Source: a virus. From it: a DNA stretch of 43,929 bases. Below, in pieces: positions 1 to 6,294 of the stretch (the first letter of the stretch is position 1; every line of letters starts with the position of its first letter). A program made the position numbers and the translations under genes. The notes beneath the pieces are model-generated. The model was given only the letters and a program-made list of their open reading frames with translations, was not told where the DNA came from and searched no databases. Location: positions 1 through 43,929 of the IMG/VR virus record IMGVR_UViG_3300037486_000239; one strand, given 5' to 3'.

Positions 1-100
1 CCTGCGCAAGGCGGACCTGAGCTGGTCGGACCTGAGCGGGTCGAACCTGCGCAAGGCGGACCTGAGCGGGTCGAACCTGAGCGAGGCGAACCTGAGCGGG
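1..100. repeat. 100-bp direct terminal repeat (left copy)
   Basis: Bases 1-100 are identical to bases 43830-43929, checked base by base. The reading frame is preserved when the ends are merged, which fits a circular or terminally redundant molecule. The same sequence also occurs as a 105-bp tandem repeat beginning at 43725, so an assembler could produce this overlap from repeat collapse alone. Confidence 0.9.
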
Positions 101-199
101 GCGAACCTGCGCAAGGCGGACCTGAGCGGGTCGAACCTGAGCGAGGCGAACCTGAGCTGGGCGGACCTGTGCGGGGCCATCGGAATCCCGCCCGCCTAA
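1..199 (+). CDS. Pentapeptide-repeat protein, C-terminal part (5' partial)
   Basis: Reading from base 2, this frame gives uninterrupted A(D/N)LSG-type pentapeptides (for example ADLSG, SNLSE, ANLSG) and ends IGIPPA-stop at 197-199. There is no start because the gene begins at the other end of the window (43348). After removing the 100-bp terminal duplication, base 101 continues exactly in frame from base 43929, giving a protein of about 226 aa. Pentapeptide repeats fold as a right-handed quadrilateral beta-helix, and some family members mimic DNA and bind gyrase. The role here is unknown. The number of repeats is uncertain because the DNA repeats are almost identical. Confidence 0.85.
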   Translation, partial: LRKADLSWSDLSGSNLRKADLSGSNLSEANLSGANLRKADLSGSNLSEANLSWADLCGAIGIPPA

Positions 200-219
200 A
201 TCTTTTTGGAGGATGAAAG

Positions 220-612
220 ATGGTATCTGCTCAAAAACTTAAATTTTTCAATGAACGTCTTGACAGGATCGTTCATGAAAAACTTACACAGATTGATAGA
301 GACCTTCCGGAGATTAAAACCGATTACCAGACCCTGATTTTCCATGGCAAAGGTAAGATGGTGCCAGAATCCAGAATCCGGGAAATCGTCGGAGATCTGC
401 GGCATAGTTGCCCGCTCATGATATCCGTTGATCAACTATTCATTTTCGCAGATGAAAAACGGGAATCTGAGAAGGCAGCAAAAACAAGACAGGAAAAGAT
501 AGATTTCGCGAGAACCATTGTACGGAAAAAAGAAAAGGCAGCGCGGGACTTGGTATATTTCGGAAAAGACGCGGAGCTGATGGCCGCTCTTCATGAGCTA
601 GAAGAAAATTAA
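220..612 (+). CDS. Conserved-looking small protein, function unknown (130 aa)
   Basis: This 130-aa charged protein follows the pentapeptide gene by 20 bp. A strong ribosome binding site (GGAGG, 7 nt before the ATG) fixes the start. No signal peptide or membrane segment is visible. The second half is rich in Lys, Glu and Arg and is probably helical or coiled (about residues 78-112). I do not recognise the family. It is the last gene of the plus-strand transcript that starts near 42.8 kb and crosses the ends, followed at once by a T-run terminator. Co-transcription with the putative DNA-binding protein and the pentapeptide gene suggests an early or DNA-related role, but this is inference. Confidence 0.75.
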   Translation: MVSAQKLKFFNERLDRIVHEKLTQIDRDLPEIKTDYQTLIFHGKGKMVPESRIREIVGDLRHSCPLMISVDQLFIFADEKRESEKAAKTRQEKIDFARTIVRKKEKAARDLVYFGKDAELMAALHELEEN

Positions 613-614
613 TC

Positions 615-622
615 TTTTTTTT
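615..622 (+). terminator. T8 terminator of the plus-strand transcript
   Basis: A run of eight T follows the stop codon at 612 by two bases, with no preceding hairpin. Oligo-T runs of this kind terminate archaeal transcription. Confidence 0.6.
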
Positions 623-660
623 GTCTCTCCTAAAATAACAATTGTTAATAACATTTCCAG

Positions 661-668
661 AAAAAAAA
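661..668 (-). terminator. T8 terminator of the small-gene operon
   Basis: Read on the minus strand this is a run of eight T just after the stop of the last small gene (671). It faces the plus-strand T8 at 615-622, so the two convergent transcripts end within about 50 bp of each other. Confidence 0.6.
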
Positions 669-670
669 GC

Positions 671-781
671 CTAAATCCACCTTACGCCGTCCTGGCCGCC
701 ACGCCAAAAATAGAAAGGCTCCGGACCATGAATCTCCAGGAGCCCGCTCGGCGTGATCCGGCAGAAGTAGGCGGGCCTCAT
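671..781 (-). CDS. Tiny protein, function unknown (36 aa)
   Basis: Last gene of the small-gene operon. Its ATG (781-779) overlaps the stop of the upstream HTH-like gene as ATGA, the same coupling used through the cassette, which is the main reason to accept an ORF this short. The product (starting MRPAYFCRITPSG) contains a SGLLEIHG stretch and many aromatic residues, resembling one small beta-sheet. No family recognised. The operon's T8 terminator follows the stop. Confidence 0.55.
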   Translation of the reverse strand: MRPAYFCRITPSGLLEIHGPEPFYFWRGGQDGVRWI

Positions 782-968
782 CCCGGCACCGCCACGTAAA
801 GCCGCGCCCGCCCGCGCTTCTTCTTCGCCGTCACCCGCTTATCCTTTTTCAGGTGCTGCAAATCCTGAAAAACGGATGCTATGCTCAACTTAGTGCCCGC
901 CTGAATCTCCAGATACGTAGCCGGGCCATGCGCCCGGGGGGGTAGTCGAGCGTCTCATCCTGGCTCAT
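778..968 (-). pseudogene. HTH-like small protein, frameshifted at a C7 run
   Basis: From the ATG at 968, coupled by ATGA to the upstream gene, the frame reads MSQDETLDYPP and then stops early after a run of seven C (G7 on the plus strand, 936-942). Adding one C restores a 63-aa product through the ATGA junction at 781: it continues RAHGPATYLEIQ and ends RARLYVAVPG. The restored part looks like a winged helix with helices near residues 22-43 and a basic hairpin (KKKRGRARLYV). The 191-nt length is one base short of a whole number of codons. It is either a homopolymer sequencing error, a real mutation, or slippage/phase variation. Confidence 0.65.
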
Positions 969-1183
969 ATGCCCGCCCCCGAGTGCGGCAGCCTGCGATT
1001 AGCCGCCCATATCATAGCCTGCTTCCAGCTCCATTTCGGCCTCGTGGCCAGCTTTTGGGCCAATACGAGATGCCTGATCTTATCCTCGCGGTGAATCGCA
1101 TAGTGGCTCCCGAAAACTTGCGCCCACAAATACCTTCTTTCCCACGTTGTGCGATACGCCCCGCCCACCAAAGAGCAGCTCAT
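965..1183 (-). CDS. Small basic protein, function unknown (72 aa)
   Basis: ATGA overlaps at both ends (start 1183 with the 65-aa gene, stop 965 with the HTH-like gene) define this frame; a longer in-frame extension upstream is only the shadow of other genes. The product is rich in Trp, Arg and His (TTWERRYLWAQVFGSHY, then KWSWKQAMIWAANRR) and basic overall. That is compatible with a small helical nucleic-acid or protein-binding domain, but no family is recognised. Confidence 0.65.
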   Translation of the reverse strand: MSCSLVGGAYRTTWERRYLWAQVFGSHYAIHREDKIRHLVLAQKLATRPKWSWKQAMIWAANRRLPHSGAGI

Positions 1184-1377
1184 CTGCTCATCCTCCCGAT
1201 CACGACGCCTAACGCTAACGCCTTCTGCTCGACATCCGAGAGCCCTGCTAGGAGCGATACCAGAATGGCCGCCGCCTGATCCTCGGACCCTGCCGCGCCC
1301 TCGGCTGCCCGCTCGTAGCGGCCTTCCACGTCCTCCCAATCCCGCTCGGAGAGGGAGAAGGCATCCAGGGCGCTCAT
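1180..1377 (-). CDS. Small acidic helical protein, function unknown (65 aa)
   Basis: ATG at 1377 overlaps the stop of the preceding gene as ATGA, and the stop at 1180 overlaps the next start the same way. The product starts MSALDAFSLSERDWED, is Ala- and Glu-rich and probably all helical, with a moderately hydrophobic C-terminal half (ILVSLLAGLSDVEQKALALG). No motif recognised. It belongs to the translationally coupled run 2869-671. Confidence 0.65.
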   Translation of the reverse strand: MSALDAFSLSERDWEDVEGRYERAAEGAAGSEDQAAAILVSLLAGLSDVEQKALALGVVIGRMSR

Positions 1378-1505
1378 GCCATCGCCCTCGACATGCTCTC
1401 AATCAGTCCGATTGCCACGGCCCGGAACTTCCGGAGCTGGTAGATCTCCTCAAGCATCCGGTCACGATCAGCCAAAAGTTCTCTGCATACTTCAGTTTCC
1501 GTCAT
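1374..1505 (-). CDS. Tiny helical protein, function unknown (43 aa)
   Basis: The start MTETEVCRELLADRD at 1505 is chosen because it overlaps the upstream stop (1502) as ATGA; the longer in-frame version would run through the neighbouring gene. The product is charged and predicted to be helical or coiled-coil (RDRMLEEIYQLRKFRAVAIG). No family recognised. Confidence 0.6.
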   Translation of the reverse strand: MTETEVCRELLADRDRMLEEIYQLRKFRAVAIGLIESMSRAMA

Positions 1506-1657
1506 GCATACCTCCGAAGATTCGGCACCCGATAGCATATATCTGGTATCTCCAGGAGAGCTGAATATATCGCCCTCTGCCGGAGATGGACGGCCTGCCA
1601 TTGCTTTTCTGCCGCCTTTCTGCGATCCCTGGTCCTCTTCCCCTTACCAGCGCTCAT
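1502..1657 (-). CDS. Tiny very basic protein, function unknown (51 aa)
   Basis: The start MSAGKGKRTRDRRKAAE at 1657 overlaps the upstream stop as ATGA. The N-terminal half is strongly basic and the C-terminal half is helical (HLRQRAIYSALLEI), which suggests binding to nucleic acid or to an acidic partner. Nothing more specific can be said. Confidence 0.6.
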   Translation of the reverse strand: MSAGKGKRTRDRRKAAEKQWQAVHLRQRAIYSALLEIPDICYRVPNLRRYA

Positions 1658-1965
1658 GCCTCGCCCCCCAACAGGAGCACTTGTCCGATTGTGGGGTGTC
1701 GCTCCCACATAGCACCGTCGCGTTTCCTGCCATGTATTGAGATCCTGAGGCGACTTGGCCCGCCCTGGTCTATCTCCACCCGGATGCACTTCTCATGAGC
1801 GAGCAGCACCAGCCGGGTCAAGCCGTCGTTGTCGAATGTGGACAGGCCGCCAAAATGGCTCATTGCCCATCCCTCGCCGAAGGGCTTCATCGCTGCTGGA
1901 AAATGATGCTCGCCCCGATAGAAGACGGAAAAAAATGCCTTCGCCTCTTCCTCAGATAGTTTCAT
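1654..1965 (-). CDS. Small soluble protein, function unknown (103 aa)
   Basis: One of the larger products of the cassette, starting MKLSEEEAKAFFSVFYRGEHH. Mixed alpha/beta composition with Gly-rich turns (GEGWAMSHFGGLSTFDNDG) and an alternating strand-like stretch (CIRVEIDQGGPSRLRISIHG). Start 1965 and stop 1654 both sit in ATGA overlaps. I do not recognise the family. The size and composition would suit a small inhibitor or accessory protein, which is speculation. Confidence 0.7.
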   Translation of the reverse strand: MKLSEEEAKAFFSVFYRGEHHFPAAMKPFGEGWAMSHFGGLSTFDNDGLTRLVLLAHEKCIRVEIDQGGPSRLRISIHGRKRDGAMWERHPTIGQVLLLGGEA

Positions 1966-2192
1966 GTCATTGCCTCCAGGGTCACGTTCCAGCCCTGCCA
2001 GGAGCCGTTCTGCAGGATGCTTACATTCAGGGCATCACCGCAAAAGGTCAAGTTCTGTAGCCCCTGGCCGGTGCTCTGGCCGACTATGGACAGCTCGACG
2101 GCCTGCCCGACGGAGAGCATGGCCAGGCAAAGAATGATGCCCGACCAGAACGCCAGGAACCCCCACCAAATATGAAGAGGATCGGGCCTCAT
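1962..2192 (-). CDS. Small exported or membrane-anchored protein (76 aa)
   Basis: The N-terminus has a hydrophobic segment (about residues 9-31, WWGFLAFWSGIILCLAMLSV) after a short polar start, acting as a signal peptide or membrane anchor. The rest is a Ser/Thr/Asn-rich, strand-like tail with three N-x-S/T sites (NLT, NVS, NVT), suggesting it faces outside the cell. The start at 2192 is coupled by ATGA to the wHTH gene. It is the only membrane protein of this cassette. A role at the cell surface, such as exclusion of other viruses, is possible but not shown. Confidence 0.65.
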   Translation of the reverse strand: MRPDPLHIWWGFLAFWSGIILCLAMLSVGQAVELSIVGQSTGQGLQNLTFCGDALNVSILQNGSWQGWNVTLEAMT

Positions 2193-2443
2193 TGCGGTGG
2201 CCTCCTGATCAGCTCAGAGATTTCCGTTATGCTGACCAGGGCCTTTCTTCCGTCCGGCGTAATCGAGTATGCCCGCCCGAGACGCTCCACCAGGCCGGCC
2301 CGGACCAGATCATTGAGCAGAATGCCAGCCGTCCGAAAATTGAGATTGTTCTGGTAGACGATTTCCGTCTTATTGTGGGGCTCCTTCTCGATGTAGGCGA
2401 GCACCTGGCAGACAATATCCAAATGAGAGCGGTGGGAAGTCAT
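2189..2443 (-). CDS. Winged helix-turn-helix regulator, HTH_45-like (84 aa)
   Basis: The start MTSHRSHLDIV (2443) is chosen for its ATGA overlap with the upstream stop. The protein matches the archaeal HTH_45 pattern: an initial helix (DIVCQVLAYIEK), a KTEIVYQNNLNF recognition region, a second helix ending in VRAGLVERLG, and a wing plus ITPDGRKAL segment. Proteins of this type are short DNA-binding regulators found mainly in archaea, which supports an archaeal host. It lies in the small-gene operon and may regulate that operon or host genes. The operator is unknown. Confidence 0.8.
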   Translation of the reverse strand: MTSHRSHLDIVCQVLAYIEKEPHNKTEIVYQNNLNFRTAGILLNDLVRAGLVERLGRAYSITPDGRKALVSITEISELIRRPPQ

Positions 2444-2643
2444 TGACCTGCCCCCCATGTCGCCTTGAGGGCGGCGTCTGCCGCTTGTAGCTGCGTCAGG
2501 ATCTCTGGCAGGCTCGCGCTGGCGCAAGATATCTCCCATCCATAGCTATCCTTCTGCCCTTTCACGAGCTTGATTTTCAGCGGCTCTGCGTTTCGGTGGA
2601 TGTGCTCCACCGACGTCGCTTCGATAACTGTAATATCTGCCAT
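2440..2643 (-). CDS. Small protein, function unknown (67 aa)
   Basis: The second gene of the operon. It starts one base after the stop of the first gene and ends in an ATGA overlap with the wHTH gene. The product begins with strands (ADITVIEATSVEHIHR, then IKLVKGQKDSYGWEISC) and ends with a helix (LPEILTQLQAADAALKA), a beta-beta-alpha layout. No family recognised. Confidence 0.65.
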   Translation of the reverse strand: MADITVIEATSVEHIHRNAEPLKIKLVKGQKDSYGWEISCASASLPEILTQLQAADAALKATWGAGQ

Positions 2644-2644
2644 C

Positions 2645-2869
2645 TCAGTTCACCATCCTCTGCAGCTCCATGAGATCACAATACCCGCCACGAATCTCCA
2701 GAATCATGCTCCTGTCCTGGCTCGCAGCTCCAGCCGCATGCGGGAAATTCACGTCGAATGGAAAGCCCAGGGCTTCCTCTGTCGCACTTACCCGGAGCTC
2801 GAGGCCCCGCAGCCTGCGCGCCGCGTCCTCGATTGGGAGGATGCGCTCACTTATCTTTACTTGTGCCAT
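2645..2869 (-). CDS. Small protein, first gene of the operon, function unknown (74 aa)
   Basis: This gene opens the eleven-gene coupled operon. Its ATG at 2869 lies about 28 bp from the centre of a TATTAATA element (2893-2902), so the mRNA is probably leaderless or nearly so; no ribosome binding site precedes it. The protein has a helical N-terminal half (ERILPIEDAARRLRG) and a segment with His and Gly residues. No function recognised. Confidence 0.65.
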   Translation of the reverse strand: MAQVKISERILPIEDAARRLRGLELRVSATEEALGFPFDVNFPHAAGAASQDRSMILEIRGGYCDLMELQRMVN

Positions 2870-2892
2870 GATACTTACTTATGAATCAGAAA

Positions 2893-2910
2893 CTATTAAT
2901 AGCTTACGCT
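2893..2910 (-). promoter_or_regulatory. Promoter of the small-gene operon
   Basis: On the minus strand AGCGTAAGCTAT is followed by the palindrome CTATTAATAG, whose centre lies about 28 bp before the ATG at 2869. The 12-mer AGCGTAAGCTAT also stands directly upstream of the TATA element of the RHH gene (42758-42769), so it may be a shared BRE-like or regulator-binding element. Confidence 0.55.
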
Positions 2911-2953
2911 CGCAAAATCGCGACACCTCCGGCCATGCATGAAAAGAATTCAT

Positions 2954-2979
2954 AAAAAAAGTTTTCGCGAAGTTCGCGA
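2954..2979 (-). terminator. Hairpin plus T7 terminator of the tail operon
   Basis: On the minus strand TCGCGAA-C-TTCGCGA forms a 7-bp inverted repeat with almost no loop, followed by AAAC and seven T. It lies just after the tail-spike stop (2989) and ends the late transcript before the small-gene operon promoter. Confidence 0.6.
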
Positions 2980-2988
2980 CAGGACGCC

Positions 2989-4212
2989 CTAAAGATTTCC
3001 GATGCTAACCCAGGTGCCGGGCGAGCCCGCCACGGTACATATCCATCCCTTCGGCTGGCCCGATGCAGCCGCCGCATTCCAGCAGACATCCCCAACCAGA
3101 AAATTGCCTGTTGCCGGGACTACTATCTGAGATGTTTGAATGTTTACGACATTTCGGGTTCCACCATCTGTTATGACGCCTGCATATGTCCGATGCCTCT
3201 TGATTATGTTTTCTTCGGAACTCGCCGCAAACGTGATCGCAGGAGAGCCCGCCGCCCCTCCGGTGACTTCAATTTCGTTGTAATATGATGTGCCATCCAC
3301 GGTTATTGTTTTCGCGTGTGTCGAAGTATCGGCATAGATCCCATATACCTTACAGTAATTTGCTCCAACAAATGCAATAGGCACATCGCAGAGCGGTTCG
3401 CACCACAGATTTTGTATTATGTGGCCCTTTCCAGTTACCTGTAAGGCGGTTCCGGCGTCGCCGCCATCGCAATTCAGTACTGAATATCCGATGCTCCCGG
3501 AATGTATCAACATTCCGACAGAAGTTGCCTCCGCTCCAGTCGGGATACTATACCCGGAAAATATATTTTCATATATATTGTGATATCCAGCCGTATCTAT
3601 CCCATAAAGACATCCGGTAAACCTAAGATCTCGGAAATGCGCTGCGTAAACCGGATTTGTGTAGCCCTCGATGCCTAATTGGTAATATGATATATGCAGG
3701 TCGTGTATTCGAGGGATTATCGAACTACTGAAATATATACCATATTTTCCCCTGTCGGCATACGCCGGTCCCTTCGCGTGGATATAGAAATGATCAAGTT
3801 CGATTCCATTACTCCCGATGTTTCCGATGGGAAGGCCGTCGGTAGCCGCTGGTCCTGCTGGTGTCACTATTTCCGTCCCGCCGATTTCAGTAAACCCCGC
3901 GCCAGAGATTCGCAATGAGGCAGTCGCATAATCCGCGTGGGCGAGTGTCGGTATAGCAGCGTCACTGCTATCTATTTTACAGGGCCCTATTAGTATTGTG
4001 CCGCCCCGATTTCCAGATCGGATCATCAAAAGATCCAAAGCGTCCTGGAAAACGTGTCCCTCTTCCGTCCCTGCCGGATCTACTACTATGTCATACTGAT
4101 TCCCATACCCAACTGTCACCCACGGAAGCTTCAGATTCAGGATAGAGTTTCCGTTCAGATCAAAGTTTCCGGTTGCTTTTCCGGCTGGATAATATTTCGG
4201 AATTACTACCAT
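2989..4212 (-). CDS. Tail spike / fibre with right-handed beta-helix (407 aa)
   Basis: The last gene of the tail operon. After a short N-terminal anchor region (GNFDLNGNSILNLKLPW) and a pectate-lyase-like opening with Gly-rich turns (GGTILIGPCKIDSS), the central 250 residues show the short strand-turn pattern of a parallel beta-helix (GIYFSSSIIPRIHDLHIS and GYHNIYENIFSG). The C-terminus ends with GDVCWN, GQPKGWICT and GTWVSIG, a tip motif common in phage spike proteins. The likely role is host surface recognition or polymer degradation. No catalytic residues could be assigned. The start at 4212 follows the upstream stop by three bases. Confidence 0.8.
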   Translation of the reverse strand: MVVIPKYYPAGKATGNFDLNGNSILNLKLPWVTVGYGNQYDIVVDPAGTEEGHVFQDALDLLMIRSGNRGGTILIGPCKIDSSDAAIPTLAHADYATASLRISGAGFTEIGGTEIVTPAGPAATDGLPIGNIGSNGIELDHFYIHAKGPAYADRGKYGIYFSSSIIPRIHDLHISYYQLGIEGYTNPVYAAHFRDLRFTGCLYGIDTAGYHNIYENIFSGYSIPTGAEATSVGMLIHSGSIGYSVLNCDGGDAGTALQVTGKGHIIQNLWCEPLCDVPIAFVGANYCKVYGIYADTSTHAKTITVDGTSYYNEIEVTGGAAGSPAITFAASSEENIIKRHRTYAGVITDGGTRNVVNIQTSQIVVPATGNFLVGDVCWNAAAASGQPKGWICTVAGSPGTWVSIGNL

Positions 4213-4214
4213 TT

Positions 4215-5018
4215 TTAGCCCACCAACGTAATTCTAAATTGCACGTTCCACTTTCCGGCTGTACCTGCTGTCGTAATCGTTGCCCGCAGTGCCTTGGCTG
4301 CCGCATAATATTGTTTTCCAATAGGTCCTTCAACCGGCGCATCTGTCGTCGCTGTCGGCATTAATGCATCAGTGCAATGCGAATCCACATCATCCTCATC
4401 ACCGATAGTAAGCACGCAGCCGCTTTCGTTTTCCGTGCATAGGATAATAGGCTCTACAATACTGCAGGCTGGCGCGGTGCAGATCGCGAAGGGCGATGTT
4501 GCGGCGTGGTCCACTTCCACGGGCGCAGTCACAAATTCTTTTTTCCGCAAAATAGATCCAAGCATCCTGATATTTGCATCGACTATTGACGTTGCGCCGG
4601 CAGGGACTACAATTTCAGCCAGGATCAAGCCGGGTGTGCTGCTCGCGTCCGCTGGATATGGATCTTCATATTTTCGCCATGTGGTTTCACCAGTCGGCTT
4701 GACCGCCCTGGCAGTGCCCTTCAGAATCGCGATAGTCCCGCTCGCATTGATATACAGCACATCAATCCGTGGATTAGTCGCGTCTGCTGCATCTATTACC
4801 ACGTTGGTGGTGCTCGATTTTACGCCGGGCAACCATCCCAAAAGATACGGAATTGCAGCGACATCAACGGACATGTTTGCGCCCGCGCCGCGCTGCGTGA
4901 CCTGGCCGCCAGAGATGACGAAATAGCCCGCATCCCTCCGCTCCTCTACGGTTCGGTGAATGGCTCGATAGGTATGGTCCCTGAGAACGGTAGTCTCCAT
5001 CGTCGCGATATCCGTCAT
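4215..5018 (-). CDS. Tail fibre / baseplate-associated protein (267 aa)
   Basis: It lies directly upstream of the spike and is coupled to the 89-aa gene by ATGA. The N-terminal half (VLRDHTYRAIHRTVEERRDAG, later NPRIDVLYINASGTI and ILAEIVVPAGATSI) resembles the strand-rich N-terminal modules of structural phage tail proteins that precede receptor-binding parts. The C-terminal half holds Cys residues (CTAPACS, CTENESGC, HCTD). A structural role at the tail tip is likely from content and position; the family name is not certain. Confidence 0.7.
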   Translation of the reverse strand: MTDIATMETTVLRDHTYRAIHRTVEERRDAGYFVISGGQVTQRGAGANMSVDVAAIPYLLGWLPGVKSSTTNVVIDAADATNPRIDVLYINASGTIAILKGTARAVKPTGETTWRKYEDPYPADASSTPGLILAEIVVPAGATSIVDANIRMLGSILRKKEFVTAPVEVDHAATSPFAICTAPACSIVEPIILCTENESGCVLTIGDEDDVDSHCTDALMPTATTDAPVEGPIGKQYYAAAKALRATITTAGTAGKWNVQFRITLVG

Positions 5019-5284
5019 TGTTTCTTCTCCTTTGGCTTCAGAATTCCTTTTCGCTTCAGCACTTCGATCAGGCTCATGGCTCTTGCCCGAAGATCGATCT
5101 TCCCGGCGTTAATATCGGCTTGCAGCGCTGTACAATTGGCGATAGCCTCCTCCAGAATATCCGGAGCCATAGGCAGCCGCAAAGCCTGGATGTCAAACAT
5201 GGCCTCTTGGAACATAGCCTGCCGGAATAGTTCGGCTCGGACATCCGGGAAAAGCCAATCGAGAAGCCTATTTCTGTCTAGCAT
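5015..5284 (-). CDS. Small helical tail-module protein (89 aa)
   Basis: A mostly helical protein (LDRNRLLDWLFPDVRAELFRQ, then DILEEAIANCTALQADINAG) ending in a basic tail KRKGILKPKEKKQ. It overlaps the upstream gene by 17 bp and the downstream fibre by ATGA. Small proteins of this kind between tail-tip genes can be adaptors or chaperones. No family assigned. Confidence 0.65.
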   Translation of the reverse strand: MLDRNRLLDWLFPDVRAELFRQAMFQEAMFDIQALRLPMAPDILEEAIANCTALQADINAGKIDLRARAMSLIEVLKRKGILKPKEKKQ

Positions 5285-5798
5285 CGATTACCTTCCTGGC
5301 GGTATTTGGAGAATAGAGCAGCGGAATATGGGCCTTGATGGAGCTGGTCAACTTAGGATCTTTCTTGGCCATCCTCTCCTGTCGCTCAGCTTCCAGCTTG
5401 CAGGCCTTGAGATGCTTCTCGGCCTGTGCCAGGGTCTGCAATGGGGTAGCGTCTATTTCGTTGCCATTGGATGCCCTATATGCCGCCCTTTCTGGCCTGT
5501 ATTTCGCGATCAATACCCGGCCATCCGGGTCCGAAGGATCAAGATCATAGACGGAAATCACGGTATAGACGCCTATCTTATCGTTCTGCCCTTCTCCGGC
5601 AGTAATCCAGTAGCGGTTCCTGCCTCTGTATTTCTCCGGGATTTCCTCACCGGTGTCTGATTCGTATTTTTTCCAGAGGCGGCAGTCCTTATTGTACGCC
5701 TCGGCATCTTCTATTATCTGCTTCAGGCGGTGCGGATTAATGCCGATTTCATCCACGTCAGGGACGAATTTTCTTTCGGGAAGATCGAATTTAACCAT
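5268..5798 (-). CDS. Tail-module protein, function unknown (176 aa)
   Basis: Starts MVKFDLPERKFVPDVDEIG with GAGGT 11 nt before the ATG. The protein is charged, with a central strand-rich part (RNRYWITAGEGQNDKIGVYT, VISVYDLDPSDPDGRVLIAK) and helices at the end (TLAQAEKHLKACKLEAERQE). The position between the tail-tip protein and the small fibre genes implies a tail or host-recognition role. No family recognised. Confidence 0.65.
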   Translation of the reverse strand: MVKFDLPERKFVPDVDEIGINPHRLKQIIEDAEAYNKDCRLWKKYESDTGEEIPEKYRGRNRYWITAGEGQNDKIGVYTVISVYDLDPSDPDGRVLIAKYRPERAAYRASNGNEIDATPLQTLAQAEKHLKACKLEAERQERMAKKDPKLTSSIKAHIPLLYSPNTARKVIDARQK

Positions 5799-5817
5799 GC
5801 TTTTATACCTCGTAAGT

Positions 5818-5825
5818 CTTATAAG
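5818..5825 (+). promoter_or_regulatory. TATA-like element CTTATAAG before the 148-aa secreted protein
   Basis: CTTATAAG is a perfect palindrome whose centre lies 26-27 bp before the ATG at 5848, the distance expected for a leaderless archaeal mRNA. Because the box is symmetric it could also fire leftward toward the 176-aa gene, whose ATG is about 24 bp away on the other side. Confidence 0.5.
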
Positions 5826-5847
5826 TTAGAACGTGCTCTTTCTAATT

Positions 5848-6294
5848 ATGATAAAATTCCTGGTCCTGGCCTTTCTCCTGATGCCCGCGATGGCCGAGAT
5901 GCCGGACCCATATTATTACTACGTGCAACAGGAAAATACCACCCCGGAAGCCATTTGCTCCGCATTGGAAGAAATAAATTATAGTGCTCTATATAGTGAT
6001 ACCTTCGACTGCACTCAGATATCAGCCCATGCAGAACGGAAGCTAGAAAACATGGGCATAGATACTAATCTAATTATAAATTTTGAAATGTCTCACTGCT
6101 ATATCCAGGCCCTAACCTCGGAAGGATGGCTAATGTTCGAGGCATGCACTGACACCGGGGAAGTATTCGCCCTAAGAGACATATCGAGCGAATACTACTC
6201 TGAAAACGTCACCGTCTACCGAAATATCTATGAACTTCTATCTGACGGAAACGGTTTTCAAGATGTCAACTGGTGGGATACCCTAGAAAGCTGA
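5848..6294 (+). CDS. Secreted small protein inserted in the tail operon (148 aa)
   Basis: A lone plus-strand gene between two minus-strand tail genes; its end overlaps the end of the tail-tip gene by 12 bp. The start MIKFLVLAFLLMPAMAEMPD gives a clear signal peptide with probable cleavage near residue 16, and it fits the leaderless promoter at 5818. A GTG at 5833 is an alternative. The mature part is acidic, Tyr-rich (PYYYYVQQENT) with four Cys (residues about 39, 56, 85 and 101) and N-x-S/T sites, so it is probably exported and perhaps disulfide-bonded. It resembles a moron: own promoter, opposite strand. Function unknown. Confidence 0.75.
   Translation: MIKFLVLAFLLMPAMAEMPDPYYYYVQQENTTPEAICSALEEINYSALYSDTFDCTQISAHAERKLENMGIDTNLIINFEMSHCYIQALTSEGWLMFEACTDTGEVFALRDISSEYYSENVTVYRNIYELLSDGNGFQDVNWWDTLES

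Noticed and set aside
4372-4926. 184-aa plus-strand ORF
   Set aside because: Antisense to the tail-fibre gene with no ribosome binding site; a shadow.
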